This document shows positions 25,201 through 36,202 of a stretch of DNA of 64,000 bases, in pieces (the stretch's first letter is position 1; each line of letters begins with the position of its first letter). The DNA comes from Nematostella vectensis (lineage: Eukaryota; Cnidaria; Anthozoa; Actiniaria; Edwardsiidae): NCBI RefSeq assembly GCF_932526225.1, contig NC_064047.1:370001-434000 (forward strand). The letters run 5' to 3'. The notes beneath the pieces were generated by a model. It did no database searches. It saw nothing but the letters and a program-made list of their open reading frames with translations, and was not told the origin of the DNA. The position numbers and the translations under genes were made by a program.

Positions 25201-28137
25201 TTTATGCAGAATTGGACATTAATTGCCAAAAGCTCGTGATTGGCACGTGTCAATTAAGTATATTAAAAATGGAAAATATGTAATACATGTCGCCCGTTAT
25301 TTCAAACGTGAGATAACATATATGTCATGTGTGTTGAAAATATCGCTCTGTGTACGCCACATCAATAAAACCAACGATAAGATTCCAAAAGCCATTTCCC
25401 TTATACTACGACAATTATTGCAGTGAATTCTAGCTAGTTACAAGCCCTAGATTTATTAAGCTGGTTCAGAAAAAAAATGTAGATTATTTTATGTATTAAT
25501 TAAGCTCTCAAATAGCATGGAAAAAATAAGGGCTATATTATTTGACAAGTTCATTTAAACAAAAACGCACAATTCACTTTCATTCCCCTTTTTTAATGCC
25601 AACCCCTATATAGACAAGTCGACGCCATATAATATGATATTCGCAGCTTTTATTCTTGTACCTTGACATAATATTTACAAAAAAAATACATGGATCATCT
25701 TTTTTTTTTAGTTTACAATTTTCTTCCGAGTTAGCCGTTGGCCCCTTCTCCCCTTCCGAAGTTTTCTCGGATTTCTAGATTTTTTTTTTAACTTTACAAG
25801 ATGCCTAATGTCTTCCAATGTATCCCGTGTTTACAGACTGCTTCTTTGTGATTCTTTAGCTAAGCTTCCAATGTATGGCGCAATAGGACGATTCTTCTTG
25901 CGCATGGATAGTATTGTACCACCGCTGGCTTAGGGATAGCAGACATTACATGATCGTGGGCACACGGCCTGTACAGAGAAGGCGTCCATCGTGCCATCCT
26001 TAGCAGATGACGAACACAGGCCGTCAGCCTTCCAGTCACTGCAAAGCTTGTGCTTGTCTTTGCATGTTGCTGGATGACAAAAATAAACTGAACTCATTGA
26101 AATCATTCTTCAGAAATTACCGCTCTTTTTTCTCTTACCTCCCAACCATTATTTTTTCCTTTGGCTTTTCCCTCACTAACTCCCTGTCTCCACATCCCCT
26201 GCTCACTTCTTTCTCTTCTACTCTATCGAGCATTCTCACCATCCCCAATATGTCTATTGTCTATCGAGAATTAGACCCCCTTCTAACAATCTCCAATATG
26301 TCAATTGTCTATCGAGAATTAGACCCCCTTCCCACCTTCCCAAATATGTCAATTGTCTATCGAGAATTAGACCCCCTTCCCACCATCCCCAATATGTCAA
26401 TTGTCTATCGAGAATTAGACCCCCTTCCCACCATCCCCAATATGTTAATTGTCTATCGAGCATTAATACGCGTTCTCACCATCTCCAATATGCCCATTGA
26501 CATTGTACACTATCGAGCGGTAGATTGCATTTTCATCCGGGAACTTTCCGTTTAACTTCTCCAACAATAGATGCAGCTTTCGTCTTATGTCCTGCAATAC
26601 ATAATATATATCCGGCAATTGAGTAGTACAACTTAGTTACATATAATATATATATCCGGCAATTGTGTAGTGAAACTTTATAACATATTATATATCCGGC
26701 AATTGCGTAATACAAATTTACAACTTATTATAAATCCGGCAATAGAGTAATACCACGTGGTAACGTGAAATGCCTTTAAATCGCACAGTGATTCATTCAC
26801 ACTATGTTCCTGGCTATGATTCCAGGTTTATGATATCTATTTGCCGCTTTGAGCATGGCTATTTCACGTTTATATCTATTTACCACTTTGAGCATGGCTA
26901 TTCCAGTTTTATATCTATTTACCGCTTTGAGCATGGCTATTCCAGTTTTTTATCTATTTACCGCTTTGAGCATGGCTTTTCCAGTTTTATATCTATTTAC
27001 CGCTTTGAGCATGGCTATTCCAGTTTTTTTTATCTATTGACCGCTTTGAGCATGGCTATTCCAGTTTTATATCTATTTACCGCTTTGAGCATGGCTATTC
27101 CAGTTTTATATCTGTTTACCGCTTTGAGCATGGCTATTCCAGTTTTATATCTATTTACCGCTTTGAGCATGTCTATTCCAGTTTTATATCTATTTATTGC
27201 TTTGAGCATGTCTATTCCAGTTTTATATCTATTTACCGCTTTGAGCATGGCTATTCCTTACCGCTTTGAACATGGCTATTCCTTACGGCTTTGAACATGG
27301 CTATTCCAGTTTTATATCTATTTACCGCTTTGAGCATGGCTATTCCTTACCGCTTTGAACATGGCTATTCCAGTTTTATATCTATTTACTTTTTTTAGCA
27401 TGGCTATTCCAGTTTTATATCTATTTACCGCTTTGAGCATGTCTATTCCAGTTTTATATCTATTTACCGCTTTGAGCATGGCTATTCCAGGTTTATATCT
27501 ATTTACCGCTTTGAGCATGTCTATTCCAGGTGTTATCTATTTACCGCTCTGAGCATGGCTATTCCAGGTTTATATCTATTTACCGCTTTGAGCATGTCTA
27601 TTCCACGTTTATATCTATTTACCGCTTTGAGCATGGCTATTCCAGGTGTTATCTATTTACCGCTTTGAGCATGACTATTCCAGTTTTATATCTATTTACC
27701 GCTTTGATCATGGCTATTCCAGTTTTATATCTATTTACCGCTTTGAGCATGGCTATTCCAGGTTTATATCTATTTACCGCTTTGAGCATGGCTATTCCAG
27801 TTTTATATCTATTTACCGCTTTGAGCATGGCTATTCCAGGTGTTATCTATTTACCGCTTTGAGCATGTCTATTCCAGGTGTTATCTATTTACCGCTTTGA
27901 GCATGGCTCTTTTCCTGCTGTCTGTCTTGCCGCTCGGCTTTCTTCGTGCTATTTTATTTTTGAAGAACTGATTGACGTTTGACACCAGCCCGACCGACAC
28001 ATCACGTGGCTTCTCCGCCTTTTTCGTGGGTGTGACCCTGGGGATGATTTTTTCCGTCTTCTTGTCGTCGGGATGAACGATAACGCGAGAATTGTCGTGA
28101 TTGGTTGCTGCCTGGTACAGAGGATGCTCGCTCTTGA
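3636..28137 (-). CDS. carbohydrate sulfotransferase, CHST11-14-like (sulfotransferase family 2), 5' end not identified
   Basis: This family of Golgi type II membrane enzymes moves sulfate from PAPS to chondroitin, dermatan or related glycans. Three exons on the - strand join in phase: A 28137-27893, B 22938-22710, C 4222-3636. Together they give about 352 residues. Exon B carries the 5'-phosphosulfate-binding motif in [15 protein letters not shown]. Exon C carries the 3'-phosphate-binding motif in [19 protein letters not shown]. Phases are A/B 0-0 and B/C 1-1. The family anchor (cytoplasmic tail plus one membrane helix) is missing: I found no ATG and helix exon between 28.1 and 35.7 kb. Either a first exon is hidden, or the gene is fed by the upstream vWA exons, since exon A's acceptor is phase 1 like all of those. 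Introns hold the 45-bp (18.4 kb) and 39-bp arrays. The acceptor substrate cannot be told from sequence. Confidence 0.85.
4313..22720. repeat. 18.4-kb array of a 45-bp minisatellite, about 409 units
   Basis: On the + strand the unit runs CCTGACTCTTTACGCACCAG, TATCACTAGCTCCACCTC, CCTATAC. It fills nearly the whole intron between sulfotransferase exons B and C. As the unit is 45 bp and usually stop-free, both strands show spurious frames up to about 1,480 codons. On the transcribed (-) strand each unit contains GATACTG then GTGCGTAAA, a copy of the exon B donor. A 5-bp insertion (CCCATACAGTACCCTG starting at 8851, 12411, 15611, 19756) marks higher-order blocks. Confidence 0.97.
22710..22938 (-). 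CDS. sulfotransferase exon B: 5'-phosphosulfate-binding motif
   Basis: Acceptor TTCCCTTGTTCTAG has a strong pyrimidine tract. The exon starts in phase 0 at 22938 and codes 76 residues plus one base. It contains [20 protein letters not shown] followed by [20 protein letters not shown]-(S/T)-N-W-K-R is the PAPS-binding signature. The last 13 bases (GCTAGTGATACTG) also belong to the 45-bp repeat. The donor is GTGCGT at 22709. Reading through gives GGT GCG TAA, a stop two codons later. Confidence 0.92.
22939..26220. other. sulfotransferase intron, no gene recognised
   Basis: AT-rich intron sequence with a TA/T run near 23600-23640 and an AT-rich trinucleotide run near 23710. Open frames of 60-90 codons lack domains and ATG-supported structure. 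One - strand frame at 23317-23039 has a hydrophobic stretch but no upstream ATG. Confidence 0.6.
25002..25108. repeat. 44-bp direct duplication
   Basis: Copies at 25002-25045 and 25065-25108 share AAATATAAAAG and CCAGTTTACATCGCGCCATT, separated by 19 bp. Confidence 0.85.
26222..26518. repeat. 48-bp tandem repeat, about 6 units
   Basis: CTATCGAG recurs at 26261, 26309, 26357, 26405 and 26453, exactly 48 bp apart, with diverged edge copies at 26222 and 26509. The 16-codon open frame is a by-product of the unit length. Confidence 0.93.
26600..26745. repeat. 40-44-bp tandem repeat, 4 units
   Basis: TCCGGCAAT recurs at 26611, 26655, 26695 and 26735, with TA-rich sequence before each copy. Confidence 0.85.
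26821..27907. repeat. 39-bp minisatellite, about 28 units, overlapping a splice donor
   Basis: Unit on the + strand: ACCGCTTTGAGCATGGCTAT then TCCAGTTTTATATCTATTT. A few short units are present (for example near 27250-27300). On the - strand each unit holds CTCAAAGCG then GTAAATAG, a copy of the donor of sulfotransferase exon A. Confidence 0.95.
27893..28137 (-). CDS. sulfotransferase exon A (stem region), predicted
   Basis: Acceptor TGTAATTCTCAG, then TC plus 81 codons: [20 protein letters not shown], then a Lys-rich stretch, ending [12 protein letters not shown]. Donor is GTAAAT at 27892. Phase 1 in and phase 0 out; the latter matches exon B. The basic, polar composition suits a Golgi stem. 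It is the only unique-sequence open block between two arrays. The last 15 bases (GCCATGCTCAAAGCG) are shared with the 39-bp repeat. No homology beyond composition was recognised, so this is a prediction from splice sites and phase. Confidence 0.6.
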
Positions 28138-28144
28138 CTGAGAA

Positions 28145-28612
28145 TTACAAACAATGACAGTATCAGTACAGACCTCGACCCCATGTCACAATGACAGTAT
28201 CAGTACAGACCTCGACCCCATGTCACAATGACAGTATCGGTACAGACCTCGACCCCATGTCACAATGACAGTATCAGTACATGCCTCGACCTGATGTCAC
28301 AATGACAGTATCACATGCCTCGACCTGATGTTATAATGACAGTATCAGTACATGCCTCGACCTCATGTCACAATGACAGTATTGGTACATGCCTCGACCC
28401 CATGTCACAATGACAGTATCAGTACAAACCTCGACCCCATGTCACAATGACAGTATCATTACATGCCTCGATCTCATGTCACAATGACAGTATCGGTACA
28501 GACCTCGACCCCATGTCACAATGACAGTATCAGTACATGCCTCGACCTGATGTTATAATGACAGTATCAGTACAAACCTCGAGCCCATGTCACAATGACA
28601 GTATCAGTACAG
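28145..28612. repeat. 37-bp tandem repeat, about 12 units
   Basis: Unit: CACAATGACAGTATCAGTAC then AGACCTCGACCCCATGT, with CATGCCTCGACC variants. It ends a few bases before the exon A acceptor. Confidence 0.93.
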
Positions 28613-28626
28613 GACAGATGGCAGAC

Positions 28627-31600
28627 CTTCCTGACATGTGCCGTTAGCCAAGCTCATTCTGTAATATCGGGAGCGGCACTCTATCCTTACTCTCTTCCTG
28701 ACATGTGCCGTTAGCCAAGCTCATTCTGTAATATCGGGAGCGGCACTCTCCTTACTCTCTTCCTGACATGTGCCGTTAGCCAAGCTAATTCTGTAATATC
28801 GGGAGCGGCACTCCATCCTTACTCTCTTCCTGACATGTGCCGTTAGCCAAGCTAATTCTGTAATATCGGGAGCGGCACTCTATCCTTACTCTCTTCCTGA
28901 CATGTGCCGTTAGCCAAGCTAATTGTGTAATATCGGGAGCGGCACTCTCCTTACTCTCTTCCTGACATGTGCCGTTAGCCAAGCTAGTTCTGTAATATCG
29001 GGAGCGGCACTCTCCTTACTCTCTTCCTGACATGTGCCGTTAGCCAAGCTAATTCTGTATTATCGGGAGCGGCACTCTCCTTACTCTCTTCCTGACATGT
29101 GCCGTTAGCCAAGCTAATTCTGTAATATCGGGAGCGGCACTCTCCTTACTCTCTTCCTGACATGTGCCGTTAGCCAAGCTCATTCTGTAATATCGGGAGC
29201 GACACTCCATCCTTACTCTCTTCCTGACATGTGCCGTTAGCCAAGCTAATTCTGTAATATCGGGAGCGGCACTCTCCTTACTCTCTTCCTGACATGTGCC
29301 GTTAGCCAAGCTAATTCTGTAATATCGGGAGCGGCACTCTCCTTACTCTCTTCCTGACATGTGCCGTTAGCCAAGCTAATTCTGTAATATCGGGAGCGGC
29401 ACTCTCCTTACTCTCTTCCTGACATGTGCCGTTAGCCAAGCTAATTCTGTAATATCGGGAGCGGCACTCCATCCTTACTCTCTTCCTGACATGTGCCGTT
29501 AGCCAAGCTAATTCTGTATTATCGGGAGCGGCACTCTCCTTACTCTCTTCCTGACATGTGCCGTTAGCCAAGCTAATTCTGTAATATCGGGAGCGGCACT
29601 CTCCTTACTCTCTTCCTGACATGTGCCGTTAGCCAAGCTAATTCTGTAATATCGGGAGCGGCACTCCATCCTTACTCTCTTCCTGACATGTGCCGTTAGC
29701 CAAGCTAATTCTGTAATATCGGGAGCGGCACTCTCCTTACTCTCTTCCTGACATGTGCCGTTAGCCAAGCTAATTCTGTAATATCGGGAGCGGCACTCTC
29801 CTTACTCTCTTCCTGACATGTGCCGTTAGCCAAGCTAATTCTGTAATATCGGGAGCGGCACTCCATCCTTACTCTCTTCCTGACATGTGCCGTTAGCCAA
29901 GCTAATTCTGTAATATCGGGAGCGGCACTCTCCTTACTCTCTTCCTGACATGTGCCGTTAGCCAAGCTAATTCTGTAATATCGGGAGCGGCACTCCATCC
30001 TTACTCTCTTCCTGACATGTGCCGTTAGCCAAGCTAATTCTGTAATATCGGGAGCGGCACTCTCCTTACTCTCTTCCTGACATGTGCCGTTAGCCAAGCT
30101 AATTCTGTAATATCGGGAGCGGCACTCTCCTTACTCTCTTCCTGACATGTGCCGTTAGCCAAGCTAATTCTGTAATATCGGGAGCGGCACTCTCCTTACT
30201 CTCTTCCTGACATGTGCCGTTAGCCAAGCTAATTCTGTAATATCGGGAGCGGCACTCTCCTTACTCTCTTCCTGACATGTGCCGTTAGCCAAGCTAATTC
30301 TGTAATATCGGGAGCGGCACTCTCCTTACTCTCTTCCTGACATGTGCCGTTAGCCAAGCTAATTCTGTATTATCGGGAGCGGCACTCTCCTTACTCTCTT
30401 CCTGACATGTGCCGTTAGCCAAGCTAATTCTGTAATATCGGGAGCGGCACTCTATCCTTACTCTCTTCCTGACATGTGCCGTTAGCCAAGCTAGTTCTGT
30501 ATTATCGGGAGCGGCACTCTCCTTACTCTCTTCCTGACATGTGCCGTTAGCCAAGCTAATTCTGTAATATCGGGAGCGGCACTCCATCCTTACTCTCTTC
30601 CTGACATGTGCCGTTAGCCAAGCTAATTCTGTAATATCGGGAGCGACACTCCATCCTTACTCTCTTCCTGACATGTGCCGTTAGCCAAGCTAATTCTGTA
30701 ATATCGGGAGCGGCACTCTATCCTTACTCTCTTCCTGACATGTGCCGTTAGCCAAGCTAATTCTGTATTATCGGGAGCGGCACTCTCCTTACTCTCTTCC
30801 TGACATGTGCCGTTAGCCAAGCTAATTCTGTAATATCGGGAGCGGCACTCTATCCTTACTCTCTTCCTGACATGTGCCGTTAGCCAAGCTAATTCTGTAA
30901 TATCGGGAGCGGCACTCTATCCTTACTCTCTTCCTGACATGTGCCGTTAGCCAAGCTAGTTCTGTATTATCGGGAGCGGCACTCTCCTTACTCTCTTCCT
31001 GACATGTGCCGTTAGCCAAGCTAGTTCTGTAATATCGGGAGCGGCACTCCATCCTTACTCTCTTCCTGACATGTGCCGTTAGCCAAGCTAATTCTGTAAT
31101 ATCGGGAGCGGCACTCTCCTTACTCTCTTCCTGACATGTGCCGTTAGCCAAGCTAATTCTGTAATATCGGGAGCGACACTCTATCCTTACTCTCTTCCTG
31201 ACATGTGCCGTTAGCCAAGCTAATTCTGTAATATCGGGAGCGGCACTCTCCTTACTCTCTTCCTGACATGTGCCGTTAGCCAAGCTAATTCTGTAATATC
31301 GGGAGCGGCACTCTCCTTACTCTCTTCCTGACATGTGCCGTTAGCCAAGCTAATTCTGTAATATCGGGAGCGACACTCTATCCTTACTCTCTTCCTGACA
31401 TGTGCCGTTAGCCAAGCTAATTCTGTAATATCGGGAGCGGCACTCTCCTTACTCTCTTCCTGACATGTGCCGTTAGCCAAGCTAATTCTGTAATATCGGG
31501 AGCGGCACTCTCCTTACTCTCTTCCTGACATGTGCCGTTAGCCAAGCTAGTTCTGTAATATCGGGAGCGGCACTCCATCCTTACTCTCTTCCTGACATGT

Positions 31601-34600
31601 GCCGTTAGCCAAGCTCATTCTGTATTATCGGGAGCGGCACTCTCCTTACTCTCTTCCTGACATGTGCCGTTAGCCAAGCTAATTGTGTAATATCGGGAGC
31701 GGCGCTCTCCTTACTCTCTTCCTGACATGTGCCGTTAGCCAAGCTAATTCTGTAATATCGGGAGCGGCACTCTCCTTACTCTCTTCCTGACATGTGCCGT
31801 TAGCCAAGCTAATTCTGTAATATCGGGAGCGGCACTCTCCTTACTCTCTTCCTGACATGTGCCGTTAGCCAAGCTAATTCTGTAATATCGGGAGCGACAC
31901 TCCATCCTTACTCTCTTCCTGACATGTGCCGTTAGCCAAGCTCATTCTGTATTATCGGGAGCGGCACTCTCCTTACTCTCTTCCTGACATGTGCCGTTAG
32001 CCAAGCTAATTGTGTAATATCGGGAGCGGCGCTCTCCTTACTCTCTTCCTGACATGTGCCGTTAGCCAAGCTAATTCTGTAATATCGGGAGCGGCACTCT
32101 CCTTACTCTCTTCCTGACATGTGCCGTTAGCCAAGCTAATTCTGTAATATCGGGAGCGACACTCCATCCTTACTCTCTTCCTGACATGTGCCGTTAGCCA
32201 AGCTCATTCTGTATTATCGGGAGCGGCACTCTCCTTACTCTCTTCCTGACATGTGCCGTTAGCCAAGCTAATTCTGTAATATCGGGAGCGGCACTCTATC
32301 CTTACTCTCTTCCTGACATGTGCCGTTAGCCAAGCTAATTCTGTAATATCGGGAGCGGCACTCTCCTTACTCTCTTCCAGACATGTGCCGTTAGCCAAGC
32401 TAATTCTGTAATATCGGAAGCGGCACTCTCCTTACTCTCTTCCTGACATGTGCCGTTAGCCAAGCTAATTCTGTAATATCGGGAGCGGCACTCTATCCTT
32501 ACTCTCTTCCTGACATGTGCCGTTAGCCAAGCTAATTCTGTAATATCGGGAGCGGCACTCTCCTTACTCTCTTCCTGACATGTGCCGTTAGCCAAGCTAA
32601 TTCTGTAATATCGGGAGCGACACTCCATCCTTACTCTCTTCCTGACATGTGCCGTTAGCCAAGCTAATTCTGTAATATCGGGAGCGGCACTCTCCTTACT
32701 CTCTTCCTGACATGTGCCGTTAGCCAAGCTAATTCTGTAATATCGGGAGCGGCACTCTATCCTTACTCTCTTCCTGACATGTGCCGTTAGCCAAGCTAAT
32801 TCTGTAATATCGGGAGCGGCACTCTCCTTACTCTCTTCCTGACATGTGCCGTTAGCCAAGCTAATTCTGTAATATCGGGAGCGACACTCCATCCTTACTC
32901 TCTTCCTGACATGTGCCGTTAGCCAAGCTAATTCTGTAATATCGGGAGCGGCACTCTCCTTACTCTCTTCCTGACATGTGCCGTTAGCCAAGCTAATTCT
33001 GTAATATCGGGAGCGGCACTCTATCCTTACTCTCTTCCTGACATGTGCCGTTAGCCAAGCTAATTCTGTAATATCGGGAGCGGCACTCTCCTTACTCTCT
33101 TCCTGACATGTGCCGTTAGCCAAGCTAATTCTGTAATATCGGGAGCGACACTCCATCCTTACTCTCTTCCTGACATGTGCCGTTAGCCAAGCTAATTCTG
33201 TAATATCGGGAGCGGCACTCTCCTTACTCTCTTCCTGACATGTGCCGTTAGCCAAGCTAATTCTGTAATATCGGGAGCGGCACTCTATCCTTACTCTCTT
33301 CCTGACATGTGCCGTTAGCCAAGCTAATTCTGTAATATCGGGAGCGGGCGGCACTCTCCTTACTCTCTTCCTGACATGTGCCGTTAGCCAAGCTAATTCT
33401 GTAATATCGGGAGCGACACTCCATCCTTACTCTCTTCCTGACATGTGCCGTTAGCCAAGCTAATTCTGTTATATCGGGAGCGGCACTCTATCCTTACTCT
33501 CTTCCTGACATGTGCCGTTAGCCTAGCTAATTCTGTAATATCGGGAGCGGCACTCTCCTTACTCTCTTCCTGACATGTGCCGTTAGCCAAGCTAATTCTG
33601 TAATATCGGGAGCGGCACTCTCCTTACTCTCTTCCTGACATGTGCCGTTAGCCAAGCTAATTCTGTAATATCGGGAGCGGCACTCTCCTTACTCTCTTCC
33701 TGACATGTGCCGTTAGCCAAGCTAATTCTGTAATATCGGGAGCGGCACTCTCCTTACTCTCTTCCTGACATGTGCCGTTAGCCAAGCTAATTCTGTATTA
33801 TCGGGAGCGACACTCTCCTTACTCTCTTCCTGACATGTGCCGTTAGCCAAGCTAATTCTGTAATATCGGGAGCGGCACTCTCCTTACTCTCTTCCTGACA
33901 TGTGCCGTTAGCCAAGCTAATTCTGTAATATCGGGAGCGGCACTCTCCTTACTCTCTTCCTGACATGTGCCGTTAGCCAAGCTAATTCTGTAATATCGGG
34001 AGCGGCACTCTCCTTACTCTCTTCCTGACATGTGCCGTTAGCCAAGCTAATTCTGTAATATCGGGAGCGGCACTCTATCCTTACTCTCTTCCTGACATGT
34101 GCCGTTAGCCAAGCTAATTCTGTAATATCGGGAGCGGCACTCTATCCTTACTCTCTTCCTGACATGTGCCGTTAGCCTAGCTAATTCTGTAATATCGGGA
34201 GCGGCACTCTATCCTTACTCTCTTCCTGACATGTGCCGTTAGCCAAGCTAATTCTGTATTATCGGGAGCGGCACTCCATCCTTACTCTCTTCCTGACATG
34301 TGCCGTTAGCCAAGCTAATTCTGTAATATCGGGAGCGGCACTCTCCTTACTCTCTTCCTGACATGTGCCGTTAGCCAAGCTAATTCTGTAATATCGGGAG
34401 CGGCACTCTATCCTTACTCTCTTCCTGACATGTGCCGTTAGCCAAGCTAATTCTGTAATATCGGGAGCGGCACTCCATCCTTACTCTCTTCCTGACATGT
34501 GCCGTTAGCCAAGCTCATTCTGTAATATCGGGAGCGGCACTCTCCTTACTTCCTTCCTGACATGTGCCGTTAGCCAAGCTAATTCTGTAATATCGGGAGC

Positions 34601-34880
34601 GGCACTCTCCTTACTCTCTTCCTGACATGTGCCGTTAGCCAAGCTAATTCTGTAATATCGGGAGCGGCACTCCATCCTTACTCTCTTCCTGACATGTGCC
34701 GTTAGCCAAGCTAATTCTGTAATATCGGGAGCGGCACTCTCCTTACTCTCTTCCTGACATGTGCCGTTAGCCAAGCTAATTCTGTAATATCGGGAGCGGC
34801 ACTCTCCTTACTCTCTTCCTGACATGTGCCGTTAGCCAAGCTAATTCTGTAATATCGGGAGCGACATTCTCCTTACTCTC
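28627..34880. repeat. 6.25-kb array of a 65/67-bp satellite, about 95 units
   Basis: Unit on the + strand: TTCCTGACATGTGCCGTTAG, CCAAGCTAATTCTGTAATAT, CGGGAGCGGCACTC, then CCTTACTCTC with an optional 2-bp insertion. Units without the insertion are 65 bp and those with it 67 bp. On the - strand each unit contains AGAGAGTAAGG, a donor-like motif. Open frames here are artefacts. Confidence 0.96.
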
Positions 34881-35325
34881 GGAGGGCGTGTTTACAAGTA
34901 GCTTAAGGTTTTTTTTATTATGTTTACATCCATTATTTGTTATGTTTTGTGACACGTGACAACGCGAGTCTGAGGCCGGGGGGGGGGGGGTGGGGGGGGG
35001 TGGGGGTGGGGTGCTCTTCTGGGTAAAAGTGAAAGGGATGCTCGTCGGGAAAATCGAAAAATAACCCTAAAAATACCTCCACGACCAAAATTGCTACCCT
35101 AAAATATAACTCAGAAGCCCTAAAAATACAATTTCTAAGAGAAAAGCCTTTTTTTTCTCGGACACCCACTAAAAGTACTCGAGGCCCGATTTTGAACCCT
35201 AAAAATACATCATCCCTGTCAGGTCGACAGTGGAAGAGGGGAAGGGGGGCTGAGGCCTTGCACGCCTTGGACTCCCTGTGTCATTCAAGTGCATATTTGA
35301 CATCTGACGTCATTTTTATACTTAC
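34881..35325. other. non-coding; poly-G tract and short repeated motif
   Basis: Contains a G-rich run at about 34978-35012 and four copies of a CCCTAAAA(A)TA motif between 35060 and 35212. No exon with acceptable splice sites was seen. Confidence 0.6.
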
Positions 35326-36165
35326 GCTGACGCAGAAAATCCGCAAACAGCTTGATTTTTCGCTCCGCTGGAAATCAATTGTATTTTTTATCTGAAAATC
35401 TGTTAAACCTTTCAATCTTAAATAAAGTGTCTGATTAAAGCTGTTCTGTTTATTGTAATTATCATATCACCTTACAGGCTTTGTTAAGGGTCACTATACC
35501 TTTTTCCTTGTCTTTCACAAGTTTTCCTCCTGAACCTGTAAGGTGAGATTTCGTTAGTAGATTATCGTACTAAAAGTACTCTTGGGCAGTCTTGCGTGAC
35601 CGACTTGCGTGACGCTGGCTGGGAATTATCTCGCTTCTGAAATGTTTAACTTATTCGTCACGCAAGTCGAACCTGGTGTCAAGCATTGTTTATCCGATAA
35701 ATTCTTATTCGACAGTCACTTGCTAGTTTACCTCGACAAAGCTGAGCCGTGACTAGCGGTCTCAATAATCCCAAGATATTAAAGCGTGTGGCCATCACGT
35801 GATCATTAAAAGGTGACGTTGCCATCTCCTTCAGCTCATACGCCTTATAGCTGTTACCGAGACCCAAAGAGTACACTTGGACACCATCGTCACGCAAGGA
35901 CCTCGATGGTAACGCAACACGGTCGCGCGAGTTGCCGCCAGTCATGACGTAAAGCATCTTGGGTACGCCGTGACGTCCGCTGTTGATGAAGATGCTAGAC
36001 TTGATAGCCCTAAGACACCTTCCTGTCAACAGAAAGTACAGGTTGCTAAGAGATACGTCAAATAAAGTGATGGCCGATGAAGAGATTTTGATGACGAAGA
36101 TGATGACGTGGTTGTGATGGTGGTGACGGATGTCGGTGCTGGTGATGGTGATGATGATGATCGTA

Positions 36166-36202
<37 letters not shown>

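Noticed and set aside
26770-27900. 13-residue repeat proteins ([13 protein letters not shown]-type) on the + strand
   Set aside because: Product of the 39-bp unit; no start context, no domain, and the array overlaps a splice donor on the other strand.
28002-28184. - strand frame [21 protein letters not shown] as a signal peptide
   Set aside because: The hydrophobic part is translation of the 37-bp repeat. The following unique sequence is better read in another frame as exon A after the acceptor at 28138.
28785-34774. Repeated frames MANGTCQEESKES... on the - strand
   Set aside because: The frame shifts between 65- and 67-bp units and is repeatedly broken; it is satellite sequence.
34933-35169. 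- strand frame with hydrophobic segment and Pro-rich tail
   Set aside because: Starts at GTG, no ATG, overlaps repeated CCCTAAAAATA motifs and a poly-G run; no donor in a useful phase.
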